Shown here one piece after another: positions 1-12,330 of a DNA stretch of 64,000 nt (positions are counted from its first letter, which is position 1; each line of letters begins with the position of its first letter). The position numbers and the translations under genes were made by a program. The stretch comes from Sesamum alatum (Eukaryota > Streptophyta > Magnoliopsida > Lamiales > Pedaliaceae): contig JACGWO010000013.1 of NCBI GenBank assembly GCA_034509735.1, positions 16,202,136-16,266,135 on the forward strand. Reading direction: 5' to 3'. Under the pieces are notes generated by a model. The model had not been told where the DNA came from, did no database searches, and was given only the letters and a program-made list of their open reading frames with translations.

Positions 1-1380
1 AGGGCATAATGGTTAATTTTAGGCATTTGGTTAAAAATTAGAAACCTCATGGGGAATTTATAATTTTTTTACACAACAAGGGGTATTTGTAATTATGTCA
101 AATCTCATGAGAGGTAGCTATAATTTACCTAGAATCTATTATGAATTAATCATTCAAGAAAAATAAATACTAAAATAAATTTGTGAAATCTATATATATT
201 TCCTCCTTTGGCTAAAAGTGGATTTCTTTTGAAAAAAAGTGACAATTACACTGAAACATCATTATCAGTTTGATGCCACAGAGATTCCACAAACAAAATC
301 TGCAAGCAAGATTCACTAAACACCCTCTGCTAAATTCTTGAAACATAATGAAAAATGTTAAAAAATATTGTTTTGGGATAAAATCTTGAAATGTTGGAAA
401 ATGGGAGAGTCAAATTGTCTTGAGAAGAAACCAAATTCTGCAATAAAGATTCTTCTTTTATTGGTAAATATCTTGGTAAAATCTTGATATAATCTATACT
501 ATTATATAAAATAACCCCATTTTTACTCACAAATGGCGGTTAATGACATCGTCGTATCACTTTTTTGTAATGACAAAAATAACCCTCAACTGATATAATA
601 AGTACTTTATTCAACATTTCAAATTTTATATTAATTGATAAATTAGTTTTTTCTTTTTTTTATGTGATGTGTTAGTTTATATATTTTATTCTTATTTATA
701 ATGTATTTTAATGTATAAAAATTATTTATTATATGCATCTTATTTATAATGTATTTTAATGTATAAAAATTATTTATTATATCCATGTAGGAACGAGCGT
801 GCCACAACGGTTAGTATTATTAAAAGTAGGCAATTAAATTAAAAAAAAAAGATTATTTATTTGTGTGTGTAGTGGGTACAGTACGTGGTGAGTGGGGGAA
901 AGACTGATGCACAACTGTGTGTACTGTGTGTGCAGATTCTTTGGGGGGGAGTTTTGTTTGTTCGTTTGTTGTGTCCAATGAGTGAGCCGTTGGTTTGGGG
1001 TGGGAGAGTTTTGAGATTTGAAATTCAAATAAGTAACGGCTTATTCCCGCTCGGAGTGGGACGAAAATGCCCCACGTTTTTTGAGAGAAATTACGAGAAT
1101 GGGACTGGAGGAATTTGGATCCTAAAAAGGCACGACCCGTTTTGGTGTGGTGCTGGTGCATGAAAAGGCACAAACAAATATCAAGAAATCGCTAACACCA
1201 AATGTAAGCAGACAATGAAATCGCTAAAGTCAGTGCAGTGAAGATCTATGCTGTCTTTGCAGATAAAGCCACAAACATTAGCCTCGGATGCCTCTGTCCC
1301 ACTTTGGACAAAACACCCACACACACACACTCTTTTTTGAAGGTTCAAATTTGCCAAACAATGATGTAAGCATATTGATA
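1..1380. other. Gene-free AT-rich stretch
   Basis: No convincing gene. The short open frames overlap on both strands and match no family I recognise. Bases 660-790 contain a short tandem duplication built on a TTATTTATAATGTATTTTAA core. The segment from about 495 opens like a Helitron 5' end, but no hairpin plus CTAG terminus was found to pair with it. Confidence 0.5.
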
Positions 1381-1844
1381 TATACTTCTGGTGGTATAAT
1401 AATAAGGTGCACGAATATATTAAAATGGTTCTCCACATAAAATATACAATTAAGAGAATTGCCGATTGGAGTTGTATGCAGGAATCAACAATAATGTTAG
1501 AGAAATCTGCTCTGTCATAAGGGAATTAAAAGCTACGAGATGGTCGTCTATCTTTATGTAAGTCTATAGAAAAAGAAAATCCAATGGTTAAGAGGCTATT
1601 TGCGTTCAAGTATGTACTTCTGGTATAATAATAAAGTACATGAATATATTAAAATGGTTCTCCACTGAAAATATACATTTAGGAGAACTGATGATTGGGG
1701 TTGTATGCAGGAATCAATAATAATGCTAAAGGTACAGAGAAATTTGCCTTGTCATAAGGGAAATAAGCTACGAGACGGTCGGCTATCTCTTTATGTAAGT
1801 CTATAGGAAAAGAAAATCAATGGTTAAGAGGCTATGCGTTCAAG
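1381..1844. repeat. Tandem duplication, two units of about 230 bp
   Basis: Unit 1 covers about 1381-1610 and unit 2 about 1611-1844. Both run through TATTAAAATGGTTCTCCAC, a GTTGTATGCAGGAATCAA segment and a TTTATGTAAGTCTATAG segment, and both end near GCGTTCAAG. The units differ by scattered substitutions and small indels, so the duplication is not recent. No coding potential is visible. Confidence 0.8.
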
Positions 1845-2876
1845 GGGGAACAACTGTGGCCTAACGAGGCACCCAAAAATGGATAAGCGTGAGGGTTGAA
1901 CACAGCTTCTAAGAGTAATATAGCTCCCGAGAGCTAAAAAGATCGACAATAAAGCCCGGGTTTGTAAGGGGTCATCGTGCTTGCTCCTCCTCCATTCAAG
2001 AAATTCACTTTCGTATATTTGCACGACGACCGTGCCCGGTTAAGGGTTGAGGTGCAAGAACTCGTGTCGTTTCATTAATGACACGACAACATATAAAAGT
2101 GTAGATGTAATAAAGTTTTGACTCTAAGGTTTACTGAATGGAGTCAATAATAAAGATATTGATGAGGGTATTTCACTATCAAAATCTAAGGGGACCTCTT
2201 CTTCTTGAATGCTGGCAATCAAGTCGTCACTTTGGGAAGAGATTGACAGGTTGTCTCAGAAATTTAAACGTCATGTCAACGTTATTACAGATGAGTTTGT
2301 TTCAATTTGAATTAAAATCCACTAATTTTCGAGTAATTAAGTGATGATTAATGTTTATTTGAATAAAATACTTTTATAAAACCACCAAAAGACACATGTT
2401 GATTGGTGTTCTTCTTCCCATGCAATTGTTTAATGAACTGAATTAATTACGAGGTAGTAGTGTTTGTTGAATAGTCAGGATTCAGGCATGAACACCGAGG
2501 TTGAAAACTTGCAGTCACTTTGTCTGTACCCTTTTTTTCCTTTTTTTATTATGGGAATATCAATCAAAATCCCAATTGGGCAACACTCTGTCTTGCTATG
2601 AAAATAAAAATGTTAGGAGTAAAAAGGTTAGTTTGACCAACTTTACTGTTTTCGAATGTACCAACTATTAACAAATAAAATGCCTGCATATGCAATAATT
2701 CAAGAGATTCCATTCAGACAATATATTACTGTGCAATTTGCGACTAAGTTTATTGTACGGACAACAAGAATCAAACTGATGAAACATGTTAATAATCTAG
2801 CTAGGAATATGAATCAAACTGATGTTGCACGAGTAATGCATCGATTCGGGAGTCAGATGATCAGCGAACAAGTCAT
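1845..2876. other. Intergenic, 3' side of the IQM gene
   Basis: No supported gene. A 68-codon plus-strand frame at 2138-2344 has no recognisable content. The right edge should contain the 3' UTR of the minus-strand IQM gene, whose stop lies at 2877-2879. Confidence 0.45.
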
Positions 2877-5225
2877 TCACGACTTTAAAGTCGAACCAGC
2901 AATTGGAGGAGACAATCTTGGGCTAGGAAGCCCCATATTTGCAAGCCTAGGGGAGAGCCGAATCTTGGGGCTGGGCCGTGGGGAAGGGATTGGAGCGTGA
3001 GTCTTGGAATAGCATGCTGACGGATTAAGCGTAGGCGATAGATTAACTTTCTCAAGTGCCTGGGACTGAAGCTCAACTGGGTAGTCCCTAACACACCCGA
3101 TCCTAGGACCAACTCCACTAGTCCACTTGCATGATAAAGTCTTGGTCAATTCGAGTCTAGTTGCATTGATATTAGTCGTATTGATTCCCATACTGCCTTC
3201 CGCTATACGGTCTACAGGCTGCCCGTTATATCCAATACCATCTGCTGTTTTTGTCAATGCAGTTCGGGGGTGGCCCTCCTCCGTTTTAAGTGGTGGCGAG
3301 TCGTCATGGATTGAACACCTCTGCAGAAAATTATAGGTCTTGTTTATTAAATACACGACACGTTCTTGCGGTCCATGATCAAAGTCTAGACATAATTTCA
3401 TCCAAAAATTTGAGAAAAAGGTTACCTTAACATTAGTCATGTCTACATGGTTCTCTTCAAGAAAACTGATGAATTCCTTAAAGTTGTCTTCTGTCGGGAG
3501 ATAGTGACCGCTATAAGGCCATATCGCCTGCGTAAAAAAGATTAATCAATGGCGATAAAGGGTTGAATATATACGTAAATTAAGAACATTTTTCAATTTT
3601 TTTTTATCGGTTTTTACCTCAAGAACACCATTATCAGCAGCCAATCTACCAGCTGAGGTTGTAACCCCACCAGACAAGAAACTTGAATGCTGAAAAACAC
3701 CTTTCCTCTTCTGTCCCACATACAAAGACCTTGATGTGCTCAGGACAAAAATCCACTTGCTGCACTCATCTGTGTCCAATTTATTACCACTTTGCTTGTA
3801 TACTAGCTTACCTTCCTCCACAATCACTTCATATGATTCCCTCTCTTTCTGTGATATTGTAAGAAAACTCAAGTTTAATTAGAATGCAATATCTAAGACG
3901 ACAGATACTCCGTCCTCTTTCCGTTTTGTTTGTTTGGTTTTTCTAAAGGAATTATAAGGCATAATTACTTACAGGGCCAAGATATTGGATGCATTGACGC
4001 TGCAGGTCGACTCTGGGGCAGCTCGTAAGATTTACTTCCTTACCGTCACCAATATCCAACCTTCAATATAGAGAAACGACAACGAACATAGCATTATTTG
4101 ATTAATCTAAACGACAGGCTGGACGTGTGACGTTGTGGATGGATGCTGTATGGATGAGAATAGCCTTACCAGTAGAAGAAAGGCTGGTAACTTTTCCTCT
4201 CGAACCATACATCGTAATAGAAGTGTAAGTTGCGTCCATAGCGATGACGAGGATCAATCTGTGGGAACCATAGAACACAATTATAAGATGTTATGATACT
4301 AAACTGTAAGAAGATAGAAATCATCATCGGTTCCAGCATTTTACTCCCTGGAACTTCATTACAACTATTTCAATTATGACATGATATCGAATAAACATCG
4401 TTGTGGAAGAGCTTACAGCTTCAAGCCAATGATGCAGAGCTAGTTTCTGAGCTTTCTCATCTTTGAGTAACCCCTTGCCAACCTATGTAAACATAACAAC
4501 CTTGTACATCTTTTAGGCTGTCTGATACTTTATAACTTTCCACAGCGTATATGACGACATACCTTAGCAGCCCTTCTCTTTGCACGATACCACCGCGATG
4601 CAGCAGTTTCGTGTTCGTTGCTTTTGAAGTATGATATCGAGCTTCGGTCCAGAGCTGCTGAATCTAATGTTTTCCACCTACAACACAATAAGGGTATGAA
4701 AAACATCGAAATAGATCATTCAAACGTCTTAGGATGTGCTAATCTATTCGGATAATTGGGTGAATATAACGACACAAACCAGAGTTCTTCAACCACAACT
4801 GCACAATCTGCAAGGTTTCGTCGTGTCCTATAACTCTTGTATACTTTTTGCAGCTTAGTTGCAGCATCATCCAGCTCGTTAATAGCCCTCGGAGAAACTA
4901 GAACAGAGAATTCGGGCTTCGTCCCGTTATTCGGTTCTTGATCTTTTCGTTTAAATGATTCTGAATTCTCATTCTCCTTGCCCACAATCAACCCTTGTAG
5001 AGGAACAGGTGTTTTTAGCATTTGCTTCTGGGATTTCCGGCTTTCCTCAGAATTGCCAAGTTCTTCCTTGTTGAAACTAAATGTTCTCAAGATCATCTCT
5101 CCATCTTTGCTCCCAAAGCTCATCGATCTTGCAATCACTGTTTCTACATTATCTGTTAAATCCAAAATCCTAAGCCTCAACTTGTCGTTCCATGCTGATA
5201 AAAGTAATGAAAGTGACAACCCCAT
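2877..5225 (-). CDS. IQ motif-containing protein, IQM family (calmodulin-binding)
   Basis: Eight exons on the minus strand: 4780-5225, 4563-4677, 4417-4482, 4170-4258, 3973-4060, 3618-3848, 3426-3527, 2877-3320. All introns are GT-AG and the phases agree, giving 526 residues. The N-terminus is [13 protein letters not shown] degenerate IQ helix ([12 protein letters not shown]) lies near residues 125-136. Next come the conserved core blocks [58 protein letters not shown] and [10 protein letters not shown]. The tail has [11 protein letters not shown] and a Ser/Pro/Arg-rich end ([16 protein letters not shown]), as in other plant IQM proteins. Family knowledge: IQM proteins bind calmodulin through the IQ motif and act in Ca2+-linked stress, hormone and stomatal responses. 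Which IQM member this is cannot be decided here. The last intron is unusual (see the separate entry). The 5' UTR probably contains an intron with its donor near 5432. Confidence 0.93.
3321..3425 (-). other. Exitron-like last intron of the IQM gene
   Basis: On the minus strand this 105-nt segment starts GTAACC and ends TGCAG, so it is a normal GT-AG intron. Splicing it joins DMTNVK to RCSIHDD, matching the family. It is exactly 35 codons long and has no stop in the reading frame, so retaining it would add 35 residues without breaking the protein. Whether it is ever retained is unknown. Confidence 0.6.
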
Positions 5226-5888
5226 TTTCTACCAGCAACGACAAACAGGTCTTAGTTCTTGATCCCTGTAATAATACAAATCTTGCTCAAATCCTTCTGA
5301 GCAAGATCCAAAACCATCAGATCATCAGAACCCTTCATTTCTACACAACCCGAATAACATTTACACAAGATATTTCATGCAAAATGAAATCAAGAAACAC
5401 AGAATGATTCTTCTGAGCAAAAACCCTTTTTACCTTGGGAAATATAAAGCGAGGTTGTTCATATAAAATTCTATTTCTTGATATTCAGTCTTTACTGAAA
5501 GTTCTAGTTGGAATGAGTGAATGAACTCAACTACAGACACCCACCTACTCTGTACTGAGATAACAAATGCATGCACCCAATTTATACTAGGTGGTCTCAA
5601 GAACTGCCCACATCGCAGTCAGCTGGCTGGCAGGAAGTAAATTCAAAAAAGTGAAAGAAAAAAGACAACCATGGAAAAAGAGGAATTCCAAGTAAACGAA
5701 ACAGAAAAAGGTTGTGGAAAATCTTGGCTGATGAACCTTCGGGTGAAGTACAACGTTGAAGAAGGAGCAAATAAGCCCTCGTGATTTGATTTTTCTTACC
5801 AAAACAATGGCACTTAGTAGTTACTCATGCCATGTCATGTCCTATATTGCTTTACAAGAATTTTCTTGTGGATTTATCTAATCCGAAT
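5226..5888 (-). promoter_or_regulatory. Probable 5' UTR and promoter region of the IQM gene
   Basis: This is the minus-strand upstream flank of the IQM start codon. A good donor (CCAAG|GTAAAA on the minus strand) near 5432 suggests a 5' UTR intron ending just before the start codon. I cannot place the TATA box or the transcription start reliably. Confidence 0.4.
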
Positions 5889-6370
5889 AAATATAATTTT
5901 CGTTCTGTATTTTTTATATTTTGATATTTTAGTTCTTTATCTTTTTAGAGTTATAAATAGATTCTATAATTTTTTTTTAATTTTTTGCGATTTTGGTCCT
6001 TAAGACTTTGGAATTTGCAAATATTGTCAGAATTTTTTTTAATTTGGGGCTTTTATTCCCATTGGTCAATTTAATAGACCAAATCGCAAAAATTATAAGT
6101 AACATGACCTATTTGCTACACTAGAAAGATAAAGGACTAAAACAATAAAATATAAAAGATATAGGACGAAAACTTGGTTTCATGTTGGCAGTAATTTGAC
6201 CGATGGGAACGAAAGCCCCAAATTTAAAAAAATTTCCGATAACATTTGAAAGTCCAGTAATGGAAGGACCAAAATCGCGAAAATTTAAAATATTATAGGA
6301 CCTATTTGCTAACCTAAAAAGATAAATGACTAAAACACCAAAACGCAAAAGATATAGGACGAAAAATACA
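5889..6370. mobile_element. Foldback MITE, Mutator-like style
   Basis: The left arm (from about 5889) reads TTTTCGTTCTGTATTTT, then TTTAGTTCTTTATCTTTTTAG, then GCGATTTTGGTCCTT. The right arm, read in reverse complement from about 6370, gives the same order: TTTTTCGTCCTATATCTTTT, TTTAGTCATTTATCTTTTTAG, GCGATTTTGGTCCTTCC. The long imperfect inverted repeats with no coding capacity mark a non-autonomous TIR element. Exact ends and target duplication are unclear. Confidence 0.7.
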
Positions 6371-6439
6371 TTTAAAGCTTATATATTCTGTTTCTTTATT
6401 TTCTGGGTCATTTTTCTTCCATTTGATGTCCGAAGAAAT

Positions 6440-6735
6440 AATTAAATAGTTAATTATCATAGTTAAAAATATAAAGTCGTAGTAAGTAATAGTTGAGTAT
6501 GGCCACTCAATGATTATTAATCGTGATTTTTGTCAATGTAGCTCAACATTTGTAGTGGTTAAAAATCATGGTAAAAACATTTATTATAGCTCATAACAAA
6601 GACGAAAAATAGTTTTCTTATTGAATAAATTAAATTTTTACATTGATTTACTTAATTATGACTAATAATGATTACCACAATTTTGGTCTATAATCAATAA
6701 AATTGTAGTCAGTAATAAATTTTTTTCTAGTGTGA
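6440..6735. mobile_element. CACTA-type terminal remnant
   Basis: The segment ends TTTTTTTCTAGTG and has subterminal blocks such as GTTAAAAATCATGGTAAAAA and TAGTCAGTAATAAA. These resemble the right end of the better preserved CACTA element at 41494-42980. The matching left terminus was not found, so this is probably a truncated copy. Confidence 0.5.
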
Positions 6736-7935
6736 ACTACATTATGATGTTTGGACGAGATTTTTCTGTTAGGATGAAAAAATGTGTATCACATTTACTT
6801 TGTGATTAATTTAGTTTCGTCAAACCTAATTCAAATAAGAAGCGAGAGCAACATATACGTGCTTGATGTTTACGTTTTCTATGTTACTCCAATCTTAATT
6901 AATTATCAATTTATTTTTAATTTTTTTTAGTATGCGTGGATTTTTCTATATTATGTCACTTACCTAGGACGATTATTGGAGATGATAATACAAATTGAAC
7001 TTTTTTTTTTTTAATAATAAATGAGTTACATCATATTGATCAATTCTTGAATTAGGCCTTATTGGTATTAAAAATGATCTTAAAAAGAAATTAACAAGAT
7101 TATATCATACATATATCATGGTCTCTAAATAATTTTTACCAAAAATTCCGTCAAATTAATAATATATTAGTGCGAAATTCTAGTTTGGACTTGACTCGGT
7201 CAAACCTGAACCAATCGTATGCAAATGCAATACACTTGTCTTGTAATTGATGTACAATTCAGGAAAAATGACTAATCACATAACAAATATATCACATTTA
7301 CTCTATAATTGATTTGATTCCATCAAAACTGATCCAATTAAGAATTTTGCTATATTAGTCCATGTTCATAGGCCTAGCATATAATTTTTTTCTCAATGGA
7401 AAATTTGCCTCAGCCGACACCTGTTGTTTAACTACCTTCCTCTTTTCCAAATAATGCCAACTCGTCAGAATTATTATGTCTAAAATGTAGCCCATATGCA
7501 TTAGTTAATTATAAATTGTCATTTTAGCAAGTTGAAAAGTACCAATAGATGACTATGTAATAGTTCCATCAACTCTATTGGTCCAACGTGGCCTGAATTC
7601 AACTTTTAAATTTTAACTTGTTCTGCCAAGTTGATGGGACTTAAGTTTGAGTCAATACATATTATACATATATATATACATAGGTTACTTCTCAGAAATT
7701 CATTTTTGAGTTGGTCAAAGGCCTAATGTGCAACTGCTACTGACGCATTATCTATAGTTTATTTACATAAATTATTTTTGTTTTTTGCATAATTATAAAA
7801 CCATTCTTGATAGTAAAAAATAAAGATAGTTTGTGTAATAATGTCGATATTTTTAAGAGATGTAAGTGTAATTTTCTGAAAAAATAGGAATAATTTGTAT
7901 AAATGATGCTTACATTCTAGTGGGTGTATGTGTAA
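6736..7935. other. Gene-free AT-rich stretch
   Basis: No gene seen on either strand. Its last part (about 7850-7935) has the same layout as the sequence right of the Helitron at 14929-14995. This supports the Helitron having split a tandemly repeated site. Confidence 0.5.
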
Positions 7936-8060
7936 TCTATATCTCTATATTTATATACTATCTATCTATCTATATCTATATTCTATATCTATATCTATAT
8001 CTATATAAAAGTATGAATAGACATTTTGGTTTCTTTCTTTTTTTATTGGACTAAATTAAC

Positions 8061-8480
8061 CTTGTAATATTAACTTTTTAAGGATAAAAAAGTAAAATAA
8101 TATGCTTATTAATTTTTATTAATTGCTTTTCATATTACACATTTATTCTTATTAATTACTTTTCACATTATCTATATTTATTCCTATTAATTACTTTTCA
8201 CATTATGCTTATTTACACATATAATTTTTTTAGTAATTTGTATTCATAATATAAATCAACCTTGTAATATTAATTTTTTACATTGTAATATTAACTTTTT
8301 AAGGATAAGAAAGTAAAATAATATTCTTATTAATTTTTATTAATTACTTTTCACATTATACATTTATTCTTATTAATTACTTTTCACATTATTTATATTT
8401 ATTCTTATTAATTACTTTTCACATTATGCTTATTTACACATATATTTTTTTAGTAGTTTATATTCATAATGTAATATACT
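8061..8480. repeat. Tandem duplication inside the Helitron
   Basis: Two units of about 200-220 bp (about 8061-8280 and 8282-8480) both begin near CTTGTAATATTAACTTTTTA (second copy CATTGTAATATTAAC). Each contains several TTATTAATTACTTTTCACAT sub-repeats and ends near TTCATAAT. This is non-coding internal duplication. Confidence 0.8.
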
Positions 8481-11282
8481 TACTAGATCAAAAATACCCC
8501 TATGATATAACAAGGAATGACTAGAAAAATTAGTGAGAATTGAAAGGATTTAATGTTAAAAAAATTTCTAGCATAGATATAAATGAGAATTAGTTAGATT
8601 ACTTGACATGTTAAGATATATTAGATGAAAAATGAAAATCAATTAAATGAATTGTCATGTAAAGCAAATAATTTGAGGAGTAACATAGGTTGAAAGAAAA
8701 ATAAGAATGAATTAAATCACTAATAATGTAAATTGAATACTTTTGTAGTACGATAGATTAAAATGTGATTTAAGCATTTGAGGTATAAGTAATAGATACT
8801 TTATATGATTTTTTAATCATCTCTAATATAATAGAATAAAATGTAAGTGTACAAAATTTGATATTTTTAACAATATACAATAGAAATCGCTCATTGTAAA
8901 AAAATATTGAAAGGTGTAAATCTTACTCCTAAACCATCATCACACATATCCGTTTTTCGAAAGAAAAAAAAAAACGAAGAAGAGAAAAAATAGGCACGCA
9001 ACCATTGATAAATATTGTCAATACTATTATCAAAAGTGTGAATGATTTAAAAGAACTTCTAACTTTTTTATATTACATGTTATAATTTTATTAATATAGT
9101 TATGAATAAAGATTATAATAGATATTGTAAAAATAATTATTAAGTAGGTCATTCTATCTAAGGATTATCAACTTGACATGTATTAAAATTTAAATGAATA
9201 ATTGACTAATCATACTTATTACTTTTCTCATTTTATTTTACTTTATTTTGTAATACTTATATACACTTAATTAATAAAGATTAAATATGTAAAAAGACAT
9301 ACGTAGTTAAACTCCGTATATGCGTGTGGTGCAATACTTTGAAAATAATAATCATTTCTTTTTTCGTATTTTCTAATATTTCTGATTATTAAATTACCCC
9401 TTATTAGATTTTAGTAAAAATCATAAAAATATACTAAAAAATATAGACAATCATAATAATTGCAAATTCTAATAATTGCGATACAAATTATTGACATAAG
9501 CTTATAACTATAGAAGATATCATTTTTCTTATCCACAAATTATTTCTTTTTTTAGTGTAGCTTCTTAAATAGCTAGAACTTGGAGTGATATGAATGTTTA
9601 TATTTTTTACTATATTTTTATGATTGTTATTCATAATTTAACAAGGGATAGTTTAGTTGATTATAAAATTAAGTAGTATGAAATATTCCTAAAGATACAT
9701 GTATAAGGGTACTTTTACCGGAATATTATTTAAATATAGAGAAGTATGACTAATAAATAGATGGAAATAATAATACTAATAGTCATAGTAATATATATAG
9801 TACAATATATATATATATGTGTGTGTGTGAATTACTTATTAATGTGTAGTAAAAGAAAAAGAGAAACTAAATTAACGGTCATGATGCATTTAATCAATAT
9901 TTAACTAGCTACAAGAATTGCAAACAAAATAAAAAGTTAATGATTATTACAATTCAATTAATTTGTCATAATAGACTTTAAATTTTATAAAAAATTAATT
10001 TGTTAGGTTATATATGGTAAACTCTAAATGAACTATATATATAAATATCAAGCTAAACTTCAATAAATAACAAACATATTAAGTACTATTTTATTATATT
10101 ATATTGTATTATATTATACTACGTACAATTAAAGTGTGAATCCCGACAATGTATGTTCCAATGTGAAAATATATTTATACTTTTTTGTAAGGACTATTCT
10201 TATAATAAATAAGAATTAGTTATTAAGGTCACAAATCCATAACATATGGGGAAAAGAAAATCCCACAAAAAAAATTTAATAGAATGCAGAACAGGAAAAA
10301 TAATATTGGATTAATTAAAGAGGGAGAAGATAATTGACAAAAATAAATATTGTCAAGTACTAAGATAAATAAATAAAAAATTTAATAAAAGATAAACAAG
10401 GGAGTCAGATGAACTAAATTAGCATTTTAAGAATTTACATTCTTTTGGACATCTTGATTAATACAAATTAGTTTGAGTTCTTTTTTACTTTGAGTTAGAT
10501 TGCATTCTTTTGTAAAATTAAGTTATAATATTTTTAATTGTTAAGGAAAAATATATAAAAAAAATTAGTAGATGTAGTTAGATATAAAATTATAAAAAAG
10601 AAACAATAAAAAAAAAAAAAATAATCACTATCAGTAACATTATCGTAAAATCAAATTATTTGAAAATTTAAGTCATCCACTTAGAATAGTAGTAGAAGAA
10701 TGAACTTTTTCTAATTAAGTAAAATTCTAGCACACATTTCCAAAGGTTGATGTAATACAAGTAGTTAAAATTTTCGACAGATACAATGTAATATTGCTAC
10801 TTAAAGTTTGGGTTAATGCAATTTAGCCCTTGTGAAATTAGAAAAGTTAAAAAGAAGAATTCTATATAAATAAAAAAGATAAAAAACAAACCCTGGCTTA
10901 TTTGTCTTGTTGTGGGTGAAAATTACAAGCTATCTTGAAATATGATATCAAGCCTTTGTTGTCAATGAAGACGTAAAACCTTTATGATTGTATAGCTTTG
11001 GTAAATGTAGAGAGCTTTGTACTTATTTTGGACTTGATTTGTTAGGATTTGGCTTGTGTCCTATTGTGTGTTGGTGTGTTTTGAGAGGTGTCTTATTGTG
11101 TGTGTAGGTTCCATTTTCGAGGCATGAGCAAGACTTAGGTAGCTTGAATTTGAAAATTATGTATTTTATCTTGAATCAATCTGTCAAAACACATATGACC
11201 CAAGTTTAGTATGAATCTATTGATAATTTATTATCTCAAAAATATGTAAAGCCAAATTTAATATGGATTATAATTTGGAACT

Positions 11283-12330
11283 GTGACACCCCCTACTTAA
11301 CTACACGGTATTATCACTAAGTATACATCCCTTCTACGTATAACCTATCTTATAAGAGATTTCTATTTAAATGAATCAAATCAATCCTATTAAACATGTA
11401 ACATATATATATATATAAATATGATAATGATAGAAGTTGTCAAAAGTTTATCTCTACTACGCCACATGTATACTCATGTACAAAACTCCAAAAGATGAAA
11501 GTTTCAAGCTATTACAGAATCTAAAACGCAAACCCTACAAAAGACTAGATGTTTAATAATCATATAGACAAACCCTCGGCTTCAGATGTCACGGCTGACC
11601 CACCTATTCAGATCCATTTCACGACTTCAAATTTGACGTAGCTAGTCACCGTGATCTATCTCCTGAAAAATATTGGCAAGGGATGAGCTGCCTACTCAAT
11701 AAGTATAGCTAACCAACCTATATACACACCCATAAGAGCTTATTTGTCTATCCGTTCCTTTTTTTGTCTAAATATTAGACACTATAAACTTCCCCTGTAT
11801 ATATCTAATTTATCAATTAACTCATAAGAGCTTATTTCATCAAACCCCTCATAATTTTATAACTATCGTTCTCTATAACATCTCTAAATGAAATTATTAC
11901 AAATATCCCATATTTCTTTTTAATAAATACCATAATTTTTAAATATAATTTCATAACATTTCTCAAATATAATTCCCTACTATTCCTATTAATTTCTACA
12001 AATTATTCACTATAATAATAATTATTTAAACACTAATATACACAATTATGTATTTGGTTAATAAACCCAATCAATTTGAATGGTCCATTATAACAACTAC
12101 TAAATCTAGTAGGTTATATAAATTTTAAGTTATTAGCTATAATATTCCAGTCCAATTAAATATATACCTGAACACTGATTTATATAAATACTCAAATTCA
12201 ATAAATTTTCCAATTAAATAGTAAATCGAATAGTACAAATCATATTTAATAAATGCACTAATTAAATAATATTAATATAATAATTAATTTATAATTTATA
12301 GTAAAATTTTACTAACCTGTTTTGTGTCCG
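11283..12330. other. Less AT-rich non-coding insert inside the Helitron
   Basis: The segment starts GTGACACCCCCTACTTAAC and includes GGATGAGCTGCCTACTCAAT, phrases I associate with LTRs of plant Gypsy elements. No matching partner, terminal duplication or coding sequence was found. It may be a captured or nested LTR fragment. Confidence 0.3.

Noticed and set aside
495..820. Possible small Helitron (start ATCTATACTATTATA, end near CGGTTAGT)
   Set aside because: No convincing hairpin and no CTAG at the right end.
885..1163. 92-codon plus-strand frame overlapping two minus-strand frames
   Set aside because: No family resemblance and no splice context. The region is locally G-rich, which lengthens chance frames.
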